Positions 1 through 9,168 are shown, counted from the first letter of the stretch. The stretch is DNA of 64,000 bases from Pseudomonas fildesensis (GCF_001050345.1 NZ_LFMW01000017.1:124001-188000); one strand, 5' to 3'. Numbers and translations are program-made. The notes: generated from the sequence alone by a model not told the origin.

Positions 1-2
1 GC

Positions 3-764
3 GACTGGCTGTTGCGCCTGTTTGGCCGCGCCGGGCTGGGCTCGACCCTGCGCGGCGGGCTGTTCGCCTTGCCGGGGATGATGTGCAGTTGCTGCGCGGC
101 GCCGGTGGCGGCGGGCATGCGTCGTCAGCAAGTGTCGGTGGGCGCGGCGCTGGCGTTCTGGATTGCCAACCCGGTGTTGAACCCGGCCACCCTGGTGTTT
201 ATGGGATTTGTACTGGGCTGGGGTTTTACCGCGTTGCGGCTGGTGGCGGGCATTGTGCTGGTGGTGGGCGTGTCGCTTGTGGCGCAGCGCATTGCGCACC
301 CGGAGCAGGTGCCGGAAGCGGCACTGGGCGCGGTGGCCGAGGCCAGCGTTGTCGAGTCCCAACCGTTCCTGAGCCGTTGGTTGCGCACCTTGTGGCAGCT
401 GTTCTGGAGCACCATCCCGATCTACATCCTGGCGGTGCTGATATTGGGCGCGGCGCGGGTCTGGCTGTTCCCCCATGTGGATGGGGCGATGACCGACAGC
501 CTGGTGTGGCTGGTGCCGCTGGCGATCGTCGGCACGTTGTTCGTTATTCCTACGGCAGCCGAGATTCCTATCGTACAAACCATGATGACCCTGGGCATGG
601 GCACCGGCCCGGCCGTGGCTTTGCTGATGACCCTGCCGAGCGTGAGCCTGCCGTCGCTGCTGATGTTGCGCAAGGATTTCGATGCACGGGTGCTGATGAC
701 CGTCGCCGGGCTGACCATGTTGATGGGCGTGGTGTGCGGCTTGATCGGGGCGGTGATTCTTTAG
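3..764 (+). CDS. Permease, DUF318/YraQ-like (5' end outside window)
   Basis: This is the C-terminal part of an integral membrane permease of the PF03773 (YraQ/ArsP-like) type. The reading frame is open from the first bases of the window (from base 3), so the true start lies upstream and at least one or two membrane segments are probably missing. The motif GMMCSCCAAPVAAGMR, followed by a hydrophobic stretch ending NPVLNPATLVF, is the family hallmark. About six further hydrophobic segments follow, with a loop around residues 95-120 that looks soluble. The stop is TAG. The substrate is unknown; family members have been linked to organoarsenical or metal/thiol export. The family call is good, the function is not known. 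Confidence 0.8.
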   Translation, partial: DWLLRLFGRAGLGSTLRGGLFALPGMMCSCCAAPVAAGMRRQQVSVGAALAFWIANPVLNPATLVFMGFVLGWGFTALRLVAGIVLVVGVSLVAQRIAHPEQVPEAALGAVAEASVVESQPFLSRWLRTLWQLFWSTIPIYILAVLILGAARVWLFPHVDGAMTDSLVWLVPLAIVGTLFVIPTAAEIPIVQTMMTLGMGTGPAVALLMTLPSVSLPSLLMLRKDFDARVLMTVAGLTMLMGVVCGLIGAVIL

Positions 765-834
765 GTATTGGGCGGGCTTAGGGCCCTATCGCCGGCAAGC
801 CGGCGCCTGCATTTTGAATTGTGAATACCTTCAA

Positions 835-862
835 ATGTGGGAGCGGGCTTGCTCGCGATGAG
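835..862. repeat. Solitary REP-like half element
   Basis: A short copy of the GTGGGAGCGGGCTTGCTCGC motif, which recurs in Pseudomonas intergenic REP elements, lies in the gap between the permease stop and the mnmH stop. Its inverted partner is not evident here, so it is a single half element. Confidence 0.6.
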
Positions 863-880
863 GCTCTTGAATACTGCCCA

Positions 881-1984
881 TCAACTTCGTCGAGCATCGC
901 GCTCGCGCAGATAAGCCACCACCGCTGCCTGCTCCCCGGCGAACTCGATGCGCGCGCCTTTGCTTTCGCGCTGGAACGCGTACATCGGGTCGTAATACTC
1001 GCGCAGCAACCCTTCGATCCACACCCGGTGCAGGTCCACCGCGCCACTGCGGGCCTGTTCCGCCAGGGCATCCTGCAAAACTGCCTGCAACCGCTGGAAG
1101 CGCTCGCCGCCCAAACGTTTGTGGATATTGATCAGGCTCTGGGTCAAGCGCTCGGCAAACAGCGCCTGGCCGGTGTCGCCAAACACCTCAACAAATTCCG
1201 CACACAGATCGACCACATAATCACGCAGGATGCGCTCGACGCGGCCTTCAACACTGTCTTCCAGCCACACCATCGGGAACGCCTGCATGCCCTTGTGCAA
1301 CGGCAACGGCAGCGCGCAACTGCCGATCATGCGGCTCTCATCCTCGACCACAAACTGCTCGATGCCGCCCGCGCGTTTTTTCAGCAGGTCTACCGCCAGG
1401 CGGTTCTCGAAGTCGATGTTGGACGGCTGCGCCGTGGCGCGCTTGCCGAAGCTGGAGCCACGATGGTTGGCGTGGCCTTCCAGGTCAAGGGCGTTGCGCA
1501 GTTGGCCAAGTACTTCGGTCTTGCCGGTGCCGGTCATGCCGCCCAGCAATACGAAATCACACTCGGCCGTGGCCTGCTCCAGCGTGTCCAACAAGAAAGT
1601 ACGCATGGCCTTGTAGCCACCGCCAACGCGCGGATACTCGATACCGGCTTCGGTTTTAAGCCATTGCTGCACGATCTGCGACCGCAACCCACCACGAAAG
1701 CAGTACAGGTAACCGTCGGGGTTGGCCTGGGCGAACTGCGCCCAGTGTTCGATGCGTTCGGCCTTGATCGCCCCGGACACCAGCTCGTGCCCCAGCACGA
1801 TGGCCGCCTGCTGGCCCTGCTGCTTGTAACAGGTGCCGACCCGTTGGCGCTCGTCGTCGGTCATCAGCGGCAGGTTGATCACACCAGGGAACGCGCCCTT
1901 GGTGAATTCAATCGGCGCACGGGTGTCCATCATTGGCCGGTCGTTGAGGAAGATGTCGCGGTAATCGGTGATGTCGGTCGCCAT
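881..1984 (-). CDS. mnmH: tRNA 2-selenouridine synthase MnmH (SelU)
   Basis: This enzyme replaces the sulfur of 2-thiouridine at the wobble position of some tRNAs with selenium, using selenophosphate and a geranylated intermediate. The N-terminal rhodanese domain carries the active-site Cys in YCFRGGLRSQ (about residue 95). The C-terminal half has a P-loop, GGMTGTGKTEVL, near residue 150. Length is 367 aa, usual for the family. The start chosen is the ATG at 1984; its A overlaps the last base of the selD stop (TGATG), so translation is coupled. A TTG three bases upstream is the only alternative. Pairing with selD supplies the selenophosphate donor, so this is a selenium-tRNA operon. No selA/selB or Sec-tRNA gene is in the window. 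Confidence 0.95.
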   Translation of the reverse strand: MATDITDYRDIFLNDRPMMDTRAPIEFTKGAFPGVINLPLMTDDERQRVGTCYKQQGQQAAIVLGHELVSGAIKAERIEHWAQFAQANPDGYLYCFRGGLRSQIVQQWLKTEAGIEYPRVGGGYKAMRTFLLDTLEQATAECDFVLLGGMTGTGKTEVLGQLRNALDLEGHANHRGSSFGKRATAQPSNIDFENRLAVDLLKKRAGGIEQFVVEDESRMIGSCALPLPLHKGMQAFPMVWLEDSVEGRVERILRDYVVDLCAEFVEVFGDTGQALFAERLTQSLINIHKRLGGERFQRLQAVLQDALAEQARSGAVDLHRVWIEGLLREYYDPMYAFQRESKGARIEFAGEQAAVVAYLRERDARRS

Positions 1985-3018
1985 CAAAACACCTCGACCG
2001 CGTTGGTCTGTCGCTCAACCAGTTCGCCGATTGGCTCAAGGCTCAGGCCCAGTTCAGCGGCCACCGCCTGGAACTCGGCGTCGCCTTCAGGGGTGACCGC
2101 GATCAGCAGGCCGCCGCTGGTCTGCGGGTCGCACAACACGCGTTTGTGCAGTTCCTGCAGGCGCCCGAGCTTGCTGGCGTAGCTGTCGAAGTTGCGCAAG
2201 GTGCCACCCGGCACGCAGCCTTGTTCCAGGTAGTACTCGACCCCTGGCAGGCGTGGGACTTTTTCGTATTCGATGCGGGCCGTCAGGCCACTGCCGTCGG
2301 CCATTTCGACCAAGTGGCCAAGCAGGCCGAAACCGGTGACATCGGTCATGGCGCTCACGCCCGCCAACTTGCCAAAACGGCTGCCGGGCTTGTTGAGGGT
2401 ACACATCCAGTCACGGGCCAGGCCGATGTCCGCCTCGCGCAACTTGCCCTTTTTTTCGGCGGTGGTGAGGATGCCGATGCCCAGGGGTTTAGTCAGGTAC
2501 AAACGGCAGCCGGCGGTGGCGGTGTCGTTGCGTTTCATGTGGCGCTTTTGCACCAGGCCGGTCACCGCCAGGCCGAAAATCGGCTCCGGGGCGTCGATGG
2601 AATGGCCACCCGCCAAGGGGATGCCGGCTTCGTCGCACACCGAACGGCCGCCACGGATCACTTCACGGGCGATCTCCGGCGCCAGCACATTCACCGGCCA
2701 GCCGAGAATCGCGATGGCCATCAACGGGTCGCCGCCCATGGCGTAGATGTCGCTGATGGCATTGGTGGCGGCGATACGGCCGAAGTCGAAGGGATCATCG
2801 ACAATCGGCATGAAAAAGTCAGTGGTGGAGACCACGCCGCGCTCGTCGTCGATGGCGTACACCGCCGCATCATCACGCGAGGCGTTGCCCACCCACAGCT
2901 TGGGATCAAGGTTCTGTGCGCCGCTGCCGGCAAGGATCACTTCCAGCACCTGGGGCGAAATCTTGCAGCCGCAACCCGCGCCGTGGCTGTACTGGGTAAG
3001 GCGAATCGGCTCGTTCAT
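1984..3018 (-). CDS. selD: Selenophosphate synthetase (selenide, water dikinase)
   Basis: SelD makes monoselenophosphate from selenide and ATP. The N-terminal loop GAGCGCK holds the catalytic Cys (C16) and Lys (K19). They are encoded as ordinary Cys codons, so this is a Cys-type and not a Sec-type SelD. The AIRS-like motifs TTDFFMPIVDDPFDFG, DIYAMGGDP and GGHSID follow, with the C-terminal domain containing CDPQTSGGLL. The start is ATG 3018, giving 344 aa, preceded by a GAGGT ribosome site at good spacing. An extension to 3063 would add 15 residues without a better signal. It is first in a two-gene operon with mnmH and has a strong terminator from the neighbouring terC gene just upstream. Confidence 0.96.
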   Translation of the reverse strand: MNEPIRLTQYSHGAGCGCKISPQVLEVILAGSGAQNLDPKLWVGNASRDDAAVYAIDDERGVVSTTDFFMPIVDDPFDFGRIAATNAISDIYAMGGDPLMAIAILGWPVNVLAPEIAREVIRGGRSVCDEAGIPLAGGHSIDAPEPIFGLAVTGLVQKRHMKRNDTATAGCRLYLTKPLGIGILTTAEKKGKLREADIGLARDWMCTLNKPGSRFGKLAGVSAMTDVTGFGLLGHLVEMADGSGLTARIEYEKVPRLPGVEYYLEQGCVPGGTLRNFDSYASKLGRLQELHKRVLCDPQTSGGLLIAVTPEGDAEFQAVAAELGLSLEPIGELVERQTNAVEVF

Positions 3019-3061
3019 GGTGGACCTCAAGCTATCAAGTGCGCGGATTCTATCAGACAGC

Positions 3062-3101
3062 AAAAGGCCGGCTGGACTCTTGCGAGTGCAGCCGGCCTTT
3101 T
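3062..3101 (-). terminator. Rho-independent terminator of the terC-family gene
   Basis: A 13-bp perfect stem (3062-3074 with 3089-3101) with a 14-base loop begins 12 bases past the TerC-family stop. The arms end in A4/T4, so it could work in both directions, but on the minus strand it separates terC from selD. Confidence 0.85.
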
Positions 3102-3112
3102 AGGCATTGCTT

Positions 3113-3862
3113 TTACTGTTTGGCAGCCAGTAAACGCTTGTGCCGGTTACGTCGTGCAATGTTCAAGCACTCGATCGCTGCCGAGAACGCCATGGCCGCA
3201 TACACGTAGCCTTTTGGCACATGGGCGCCGAAGCCTTCGGCGATCAGCGTCATGCCGATCATGATCAAGAAGCCCAGCGCCAGCATCACCACGGTCGGGT
3301 TGTCGTTGATGAACTTGGCCAACGGCTCTGCCGCCACCAACATCACGATCACCGAAACCACCACGGCAATGATCATGATCGGCAAGTGCTCGGTCATGCC
3401 CACGGCAGTAATGATGCTGTCGATGGAGAACACCAGGTCGAGCAACAGGATCTGCCCGATGGCCGCAGCAAAGCCGATGGACACGGCATTGCCGGCGCTG
3501 GCCTTCTCTTCAGGCTCCGGGTCCATGCTGTGATGGATCTCGGTCGTCGCCTTCCACACCAGGAACAAGCCACCGGCGATCAGGATCATGTCTTTCCAGG
3601 AGAACGCCTGACCCAAGATCTCGAACACCGGCGCCGTCAATTGCACGATAAATGCGATGGTGCTCAACAGGCCCAGGCGCAGGATCAACGCCATGCTGAT
3701 ACCGATGCGCCGCGCCTTGGCCCGGTGCTTCTCGGGCAATTTGTTGGTGAGAATCGAGATAAAGATCAGGTTATCGATGCCCAGCACGATTTCCATGACG
3801 ATCAAGGTAGCCAGTGCGACCCAGGCGGTGGGGCTGGCGGCCAGTTGTAAAAGGTAGTCCAT
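3113..3862 (-). CDS. TerC family membrane protein
   Basis: A 249-aa polytopic inner-membrane protein of the TerC family (PF03741). It has about seven to eight hydrophobic segments. The conserved acidic membrane residues appear in MEIVLGIDNLIF (near residue 25) and DLVFSIDSIITAVGM (near residue 145). TerC proteins are tied to tellurite resistance and, in better studied cases, to Mn(II) export or metal loading of secreted proteins. Which of these applies here cannot be told. The start ATG 3862 has an AGGA motif at suitable distance. It stands alone and ends in its own terminator; the next gene upstream is a small lipoprotein. Confidence 0.9.
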   Translation of the reverse strand: MDYLLQLAASPTAWVALATLIVMEIVLGIDNLIFISILTNKLPEKHRAKARRIGISMALILRLGLLSTIAFIVQLTAPVFEILGQAFSWKDMILIAGGLFLVWKATTEIHHSMDPEPEEKASAGNAVSIGFAAAIGQILLLDLVFSIDSIITAVGMTEHLPIMIIAVVVSVIVMLVAAEPLAKFINDNPTVVMLALGFLIMIGMTLIAEGFGAHVPKGYVYAAMAFSAAIECLNIARRNRHKRLLAAKQ

Positions 3863-3890
3863 AGGTCAGTCCTGACGTTGTACGGGGAAA

Positions 3891-4142
3891 TTAGGCTTCT
3901 TTACTGTTCGATTCAGACTCGTTTTCTTCCTGATCATCCTTTTTTTCCGGACTGATCAAGCCTTGTGTCGCTTCACTCAACGCCTGTTCGGCGGCCTTGT
4001 GGGTTTCATCGATCACTTGCTTGGCCGATTCGGTGGCCTTGCCCATCACCTGCTGTGCGCTTTTTTCGACTTGGTCACAGCCGCTGATCATCACCAATGA
4101 AAGCGCAAGCAACGACGCCGCGCCCAGGGAATTGAGTTTCAT
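3891..4142 (-). CDS. Small lipoprotein, hypothetical
   Basis: An 83-aa protein with a classical lipoprotein signal: MKLNSLG, a hydrophobic stretch, then the lipobox ISGC with the modified Cys at residue 22. The mature part is a charged amphipathic helix with alternating Glu/Lys/Ala, then a strongly acidic tail (KKDDQEENESES). An AGGAAT ribosome site precedes the ATG. No enzymatic motif is visible. The mature part resembles small coiled-coil envelope lipoproteins. It lies in a single-gene unit divergent from nhaR. Function unknown. Confidence 0.8.
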   Translation of the reverse strand: MKLNSLGAASLLALSLVMISGCDQVEKSAQQVMGKATESAKQVIDETHKAAEQALSEATQGLISPEKKDDQEENESESNSKEA

Positions 4143-4247
4143 GATGTATTCCTCGTTAGAACCTTTGGGTCCAAATAGTGGCCCCTCGATAGCGAGGCAT
4201 TCTATGCAGACGAACAGTTCAGTAAAATTCGTATTTTTCTCGAGTAT

Positions 4248-4266
4248 ACTTCGGTTTTTACGAAGT
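4248..4266. promoter_or_regulatory. Inverted repeat upstream of nhaR
   Basis: CTTCG-N7-CGAAG forms a small dyad ending 10 bases before the nhaR start, in the AT-rich divergent region shared with the lipoprotein gene. It is a possible autoregulatory operator or part of the promoter. There is no direct evidence for binding. Confidence 0.3.
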
Positions 4267-4276
4267 GTAGGTCGCC

Positions 4277-5179
4277 ATGCTGAATTATAGACAGCTGCAC
4301 TACTTCTGGGTTGTGGCCAAGACCGGCAGCATCGTGCGCGCCTGTGAGCAACTTAACCTCACGCCGCAGACCATCAGCGGGCAGATCAGCCTGCTGGAGC
4401 AAACGTTCGGTATCGCACTGTTTCAACGGGTGGGACGCCAGCTGGAGTTGACCGAGGCCGGGCGACGGGCCCTGCCGTACGCCGAACAGATGTTCCAGAC
4501 CGGCAATGAACTGGAGGCGATATTGCGCGCGCAGCCTAATGAGCAGCAGATTTTGTTCCGGGTCGGGGTGGCGGACGTGGTGCCCAAGTCCATCGTCTAC
4601 CGGCTGATCGCGCCGACCATGGAGCTCAGCGAACCGATCCGCATCACTTGCCGTGAAGACAAACTCGAACGTTTGTTGGCCGACCTGGCGATCCAGCGCC
4701 TGGACCTGGTGATCTCCGACAGCCCGATGCCCACGCACCTGGACATCAAGGGCTACAGCCAGAAGCTGGGGGAATGCGGCATCAGCTTTTTCGCCACCCA
4801 GGCCTTGGCTGACCAGCACGGCGGCGATTTCCCACAGTGTTTGCACGATGCGCCGCTGTTGATTCCGGGGGCAGAGACCGTGGTGCGCAGCCGCTTGCAG
4901 CGCTGGTTTGCCGAGCAGCAGATTCAACCCAGGATCATCGGTGAGTTTGACGACAGCGCCTTGATGCAGGCGTTTGGCCAATCCGGCAGCGGGATCTTCA
5001 TCGCGCCCAGCGTGATTGCCGACGAGGTGGTGCGCCAGTACGGCGTGGTGCTGATTGGCCAGACGTTTGCGGTGACCGAATCGTTTTACGCGATCTCGGT
5101 GGAGCGCAAGGTCAAGCACCCCGGCATCGTGGCGATTACCGAAGGCGCTCGACGAGAGCTGTTTACCGCCCTGCCCTGA
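4277..5179 (+). CDS. nhaR: LysR-type activator NhaR
   Basis: A 300-aa LysR-type regulator closely resembling NhaR, the Na+-responsive activator of Na+/H+ antiporter genes in enterobacteria. The N-terminal winged helix-turn-helix starts NYRQLHYFWVVAKTGSIVRACEQLNLTPQTISGQI, which is highly characteristic. The effector domain follows, with ISDSPMPTHLDIKGYSQKLGECG. An AGGT motif lies upstream of ATG 4277. No nhaA gene is adjacent, so the target is elsewhere; in several proteobacteria nhaR also controls other envelope functions. It converges with an MFS gene with four bases between the stops. Confidence 0.9.
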   Translation: MLNYRQLHYFWVVAKTGSIVRACEQLNLTPQTISGQISLLEQTFGIALFQRVGRQLELTEAGRRALPYAEQMFQTGNELEAILRAQPNEQQILFRVGVADVVPKSIVYRLIAPTMELSEPIRITCREDKLERLLADLAIQRLDLVISDSPMPTHLDIKGYSQKLGECGISFFATQALADQHGGDFPQCLHDAPLLIPGAETVVRSRLQRWFAEQQIQPRIIGEFDDSALMQAFGQSGSGIFIAPSVIADEVVRQYGVVLIGQTFAVTESFYAISVERKVKHPGIVAITEGARRELFTALP

Positions 5180-5183
5180 CGCC

Positions 5184-6338
5184 TCAGGCCGGTGTCGGCA
5201 CTGGCTTGGCGGTCATCAGCCACAGCGCCAGCAGGATCGACACCAGGATAAACCCCGAGGCGGCAAAGCCCAGGCTGCCCAGGCCCAACGTGTCGATCAC
5301 ATGCCCACCCACCAGCGCCCCCAGGCCGATGCCCAGGTTGGCCCCCGCGATGTTCAGCGACGCGGCAAACGCCGGCGCATGGGGCGCGGCCTTCATCAAC
5401 CGCACATGGCTGACCAGGAACATCGCCGCCTGGGTCACGCCCCACACTGCCATGGCCGCCGCCAGCCCGACTGTGGAGTGAATCGCCGGAACCACCGCCA
5501 CCATGCCGGCGATCATGAACCCGCAGAACACCATAGAGGCGATCAACGGGTGGCGATCCACGGCGCGACCGCCGAGGGAGTTGCCGATCAGGCCGACCGC
5601 GCCGAAGCCCATCAGGCACCAGCCGACCAGCGTGCCGTCGAAACCGGCCAGGCGCTCAAGGATGTCCGCCAGGTAGGTATAAGCGGTAAACATGCCGCTG
5701 AAGACCAGAATCGACAACAGGATATGCCCTTGCATCAACGGGCTGCGCAGGAGCTTGAACTGCGAACGCAGCGTGACTTGCTCGTTCTTCGCCTTCGTCA
5801 CCGGCAGGTAGATAAACAGCAGCAGCGCCTTGGCCAGCGCAATCACCGCCAAGATGGCAAACGCGCTGCGCCAGCCGAACATGTCGGAAATCAGCGTGCC
5901 CACCGGAATACCGAACACGGTCGCGCAGACAATCCCGAAACCAATTTTCTCGATCGCCCGGCCCGCGTATTCAGGGCCGACGATGTCCACCGCCGTTTCA
6001 CTGGCCAGCGCCCAGAACACTGGCAAGCCCAACGCAGGGATCAAGCGCGCCACGGCCATCACCCAGATATTTGGCGCCAGGGCCGCCACGGTATTGGCCA
6101 CGGCAAACATGATCAGGATGGCAATGAAAAGGCGCTTACGCGGGAACCGCGCGAAGTAAGCGGTCAGGAATGGGCCGAACGCCGCAACGGTGAACGCGAA
6201 CAGTGTCACCAGCAGCCCGGCCTGGGACACGCTGACATTCAAGTCCCGGGCAATCGACGGCAACAGGCCGACGATAACGAATTCTGTGGTCAGCACGGTA
6301 AAGCCGGCCGCCGACAGCAGCAGGATGGGAAACAGCAT
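5184..6338 (-). CDS. MFS transporter, AraJ/YdhP-like
   Basis: A 384-aa, 12-segment major facilitator. It begins MLFPILLLSAAGFTVLTTEFVIVGLLP, the typical first helix of the sugar/drug efflux subgroup (AraJ, YdhP, YbcL). The loop motif YFARFPRKRLFIA is the MFS motif A variant. I chose ATG 6338 because the hydrophobic first helix starts there; the reading frame is open for another 149 codons upstream, but that part is polar and unlike any transporter. The substrate is unknown. Confidence 0.85.
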   Translation of the reverse strand: MLFPILLLSAAGFTVLTTEFVIVGLLPSIARDLNVSVSQAGLLVTLFAFTVAAFGPFLTAYFARFPRKRLFIAILIMFAVANTVAALAPNIWVMAVARLIPALGLPVFWALASETAVDIVGPEYAGRAIEKIGFGIVCATVFGIPVGTLISDMFGWRSAFAILAVIALAKALLLFIYLPVTKAKNEQVTLRSQFKLLRSPLMQGHILLSILVFSGMFTAYTYLADILERLAGFDGTLVGWCLMGFGAVGLIGNSLGGRAVDRHPLIASMVFCGFMIAGMVAVVPAIHSTVGLAAAMAVWGVTQAAMFLVSHVRLMKAAPHAPAFAASLNIAGANLGIGLGALVGGHVIDTLGLGSLGFAASGFILVSILLALWLMTAKPVPTPA

Positions 6339-6582
6339 GGAAACTCCAGAAACGACGACATCAACGACAGCCCGAGGGGCTCGCTGACAGAGAGGAAAGA
6401 TGAGAGGGAGGAATCTTAACAGAACATGTCCGGACTTGGCGAAGGCCGGCTGACAGCGGGTAACGGAATGCCGCAGCGACCGGGACATTTCCCACAGCAT
6501 GCTAGACTTCGCGACCCGCGTCCTACAGCCCTTTCTGATTGCGCCGCTGAGCCTCCCAAAAAAAAACGAGAGACAAGTGTTT

Positions 6583-7803
6583 ATGACTGCTGCCCCTTCC
6601 CTTTTGCAACGACTGCTGCGCGTCAGCCTGGTCACGCAAATCGTCATCGGCCTGATCGCCGGCATCCTTATGGCCTTGCTTCTGCCCGAAGCGGCCAAGG
6701 CCTCCGGGTTTATCGGCAAAGTGTTTGTCGCCGCGCTCAAGGCCGTGGCACCGATCCTGGTTTTTGTGCTGGTGATGGCGTCCATTGCCAGCCATAAACA
6801 TGGCCAACAAACTCATATCAGGCCGATCCTGTTCCTGTACCTGTTGGGCACCTTTGCCGCCGCCGTGGTGGCGGTGATTGCCAGCGCGTTGTTCCCCTCG
6901 ACGCTGGTGCTCGCCACCCATGACACCACCGTGAGCGCCCCCGGTGGCATCCTCGAGGTGCTGCAAAGCCTGTTGCTCAGCGTGGTGGATAACCCGGTGA
7001 GTGCGCTGATGAACGCCAACTTTATCGGCATCCTGGCATGGGCCATCGGCTTGGGCATTGCCATTCGCCATGCCAGCGAAACCACCCGCACCGTGCTCGA
7101 TGACCTGTCCAACGGCGTGACGCTGATCGTACGCGTGGTGATCCGCTTTGCGCCGCTGGGCATCTTTGGCCTGGTGGCCTCGACCCTGGCCACCTCCGGC
7201 TTCGGCGCACTGCTCGGTTACGCCCACCTGCTGGTGGTGTTGATCGGCTGCATGCTGTTCGTGGCGCTGGTGGTCAACCCGGCCATCGTGTTCTGGAAAC
7301 TGCGCCGCAACCCCTACCCGCTGGTGCTGATGTGCCTGCGTGAGAGCGGCATCACTGCCTTCTTCACCCGCAGCTCGGCGGCGAATATTCCGGTGAACCT
7401 GGCGTTGAGCAAACGCCTGGGGCTGCATGAAGACACCTATTCGGTGTCAATCCCGCTGGGTGCCACCATCAATATGGCCGGGGCCGCGATCACCATCACC
7501 GTGCTGACCCTGGCCGCTGTGCACACGTTGGGAATTGCCATCGACCTGCCCACCGCGGTGTTGCTCAGCGTGGTCGCGGCGATCTGCGCCTGCGGTGCAT
7601 CGGGCGTCGCCGGCGGCTCGCTGCTGCTGATTCCCCTGGCGTGCAACCTGTTCGGCATTCCCAGCGAAATCGCCATGCAGGTGGTGGCGGTCGGATTCAT
7701 CATCGGTGTGTTGCAGGACTCGGCGGAAACCGCGCTCAACTCGTCGACCGATGTGCTGTTTACGGCGGCGGCGTGCCTGGGCAAGGAAGAGCAGTTGGCC
7801 TGA
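6583..7803 (+). CDS. sstT: Serine/threonine:Na+ symporter SstT
   Basis: A 406-aa sodium/dicarboxylate symporter family carrier that imports serine and threonine with Na+. Diagnostic stretches are LVTQIVIGLIAGILMAL at the start, FTRSSAANIPVNLALSKRLGL in the HP1 hairpin and GATINMAGAAITITVLTLAA in TM7. The start ATG 6583 follows a GAGAGA motif. The frame is open further upstream, but that extension is not hydrophobic or conserved-looking. It ends in a strong terminator shared with the convergent DUF1993 gene. Confidence 0.95.
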   Translation: MTAAPSLLQRLLRVSLVTQIVIGLIAGILMALLLPEAAKASGFIGKVFVAALKAVAPILVFVLVMASIASHKHGQQTHIRPILFLYLLGTFAAAVVAVIASALFPSTLVLATHDTTVSAPGGILEVLQSLLLSVVDNPVSALMNANFIGILAWAIGLGIAIRHASETTRTVLDDLSNGVTLIVRVVIRFAPLGIFGLVASTLATSGFGALLGYAHLLVVLIGCMLFVALVVNPAIVFWKLRRNPYPLVLMCLRESGITAFFTRSSAANIPVNLALSKRLGLHEDTYSVSIPLGATINMAGAAITITVLTLAAVHTLGIAIDLPTAVLLSVVAAICACGASGVAGGSLLLIPLACNLFGIPSEIAMQVVAVGFIIGVLQDSAETALNSSTDVLFTAAACLGKEEQLA

Positions 7804-7820
7804 AACCCGCGCACAAAAAA

Positions 7821-7860
7821 GCCCGGCTCGGTTCGCTAAAGAACCGAGCCGGGCTTTTTT
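7821..7860. terminator. Bidirectional terminator between sstT and DUF1993 gene
   Basis: A 14-bp perfect stem (7821-7834 with 7841-7854) and a 6-base loop are flanked by A6 and T6, so the hairpin can stop transcription from both convergent genes. Confidence 0.93.
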
Positions 7861-7870
7861 ATGACTGCGC

Positions 7871-8380
7871 TTAGAAAGCGCCCATGTAATCACGCTTGCC
7901 CACTTCCACACCGTTGTGACGCAGCAAGGCGTAAGCGGTGGTGACGTGGAAGAAGAACTGCGGCAGGCCGTAGGTCAGCAGGTACGACTGGCCGCTGAAG
8001 CGCTTCTCTTTCGGGGTGCCTGGGCGGGTGATGATTTCGATGCCTTCCTTGCCGTCGATCTGGGCCGGGGTGATGGTGTCGACGAAGGCCAGTACCTTGG
8101 CGATCAGCGCTTGCAGGTCGGCGAAGGTCACTTCGGTATCTTCGTATTTCGGCACTTCAATCTCGGCCAGGCGTGCGGAAACGCCCTTGGCGAAATCGAC
8201 GGCGATCTGCACCTGGCGCACCAGCTGGAACATATCCGGGAACAAACGCGCTTGCAGCAAGGCGTTCGGATCGATGTTCTTGGCGGTGGCGTGGGCTTCG
8301 GCTTTGTTCAGCACATCGCTAAGGGCGGTGAGCATTTGCTTGAAGACTGGGATGGAGGCGGCGTACAGGGAAATAGTCAT
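7871..8380 (-). CDS. DUF1993 family protein
   Basis: A 169-aa soluble protein of the DUF1993 family (DinB/YfiT-like four-helix fold by family knowledge). Motifs such as SLYAASIPVFKQML at the start, LFPDMFQLVRQVQIA, KRFSGQSYLLTYGLPQFFFHVTTAYALLRHNGVEVGKRDYMG at the end are highly typical. ATG 8380 has GAGAC upstream; a longer frame to 8431 lacks a better site. Biochemical role unknown. It is a monocistronic gene convergent with sstT. Confidence 0.87.
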   Translation of the reverse strand: MTISLYAASIPVFKQMLTALSDVLNKAEAHATAKNIDPNALLQARLFPDMFQLVRQVQIAVDFAKGVSARLAEIEVPKYEDTEVTFADLQALIAKVLAFVDTITPAQIDGKEGIEIITRPGTPKEKRFSGQSYLLTYGLPQFFFHVTTAYALLRHNGVEVGKRDYMGAF

Positions 8381-8497
8381 GACAGTCTCATCGATAATGG
8401 CAGGGTTGGAACCAGCGGCGATTATAGCCATGCCCGCCGCTTGTCTTTTATTTTTTCAGGATTAGGCTAGTGACCTTCACTGCATAGGGAAAGCGCG

Positions 8498-9145
8498 ATG
8501 ACCGCCGAGCACGACACCGACACCCCTGAGCCGCGCCTGAACAGCACGGAAATCCGCCTCCTGGGCTGCCTGATCGAAAAACAGGCGACCAACCCCGAAA
8601 CCTATCCCCTGACCCTCAACGCGCTGGTGCTGGCCTGCAACCAAAAGACCAGCCGCGAGCCGGTGATGAACCTCAGCCAGGGCCAGGTCGGCCAAAGCCT
8701 GCGTGCGCTGGAAGGCCAGGGTTATACCCGGCTGGTGATGGGCAGCCGCGCCGACCGCTGGGAACATCGCGTGGACAAGGCGCTGGAACTGGTGCCGGCC
8801 CAGGTGATCCTCACCGGCCTGCTGTTTCTGCGTGGGCCGCAGACGGTTAACGAACTGCTGACACGCAGCGGGCGCATGCATGACTTCGAAGATGCCGAGC
8901 AGGTGGTGCACCAACTCGAACGCCTGATTGCGCGCGGACTGGCGTTGCTGGTACCGCGTCAGGCGGGACAGCGGGAGGATCGCTATACCCATGCGTTGGG
9001 GGACCCGGCGGATATCGAGGTGATTATCGCGGCGCGGGGGAGTCCGGTGGAACGTGGGGCCGCCGGTGGTGTTTCCTTGGAGCGAATCGAAGAGCTGGAA
9101 GCGCGGATTGCCGCACTGGAAGAGCGCCTGGCGCGCCTGGAATAA
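8498..9145 (+). CDS. yceH: YceH family (DUF480) protein
   Basis: A 215-aa protein of the DUF480/UPF0502 (YceH) family with two winged-helix domains. The N-terminal half contains TEIRLLGCLIEKQATNPETYPLTLNAL and NLSQGQVGQSLRALE, which are the family signature. The C-terminal end, from about residue 190, is a heptad-like helix (RIEELEARIAALEERLARLE) likely to pair. A regulatory, DNA-binding role is plausible from the fold but unproven. Confidence 0.9.
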   Translation: MTAEHDTDTPEPRLNSTEIRLLGCLIEKQATNPETYPLTLNALVLACNQKTSREPVMNLSQGQVGQSLRALEGQGYTRLVMGSRADRWEHRVDKALELVPAQVILTGLLFLRGPQTVNELLTRSGRMHDFEDAEQVVHQLERLIARGLALLVPRQAGQREDRYTHALGDPADIEVIIAARGSPVERGAAGGVSLERIEELEARIAALEERLARLE

Positions 9146-9168
9146 GCGGCTTTTGTGGCATTCACATG

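Noticed and set aside
5301..6419. 372-codon plus-strand frame opposite the MFS gene
   Set aside because: Rich in His, Gln and Arg without hydrophobic or conserved pattern; it is the usual shadow of a GC-rich membrane gene.
6339..6785. N-terminal extension of the MFS transporter to 533 aa
   Set aside because: The added 149 residues are polar and unlike the family, and they would cover the promoter region of the divergent sstT gene.
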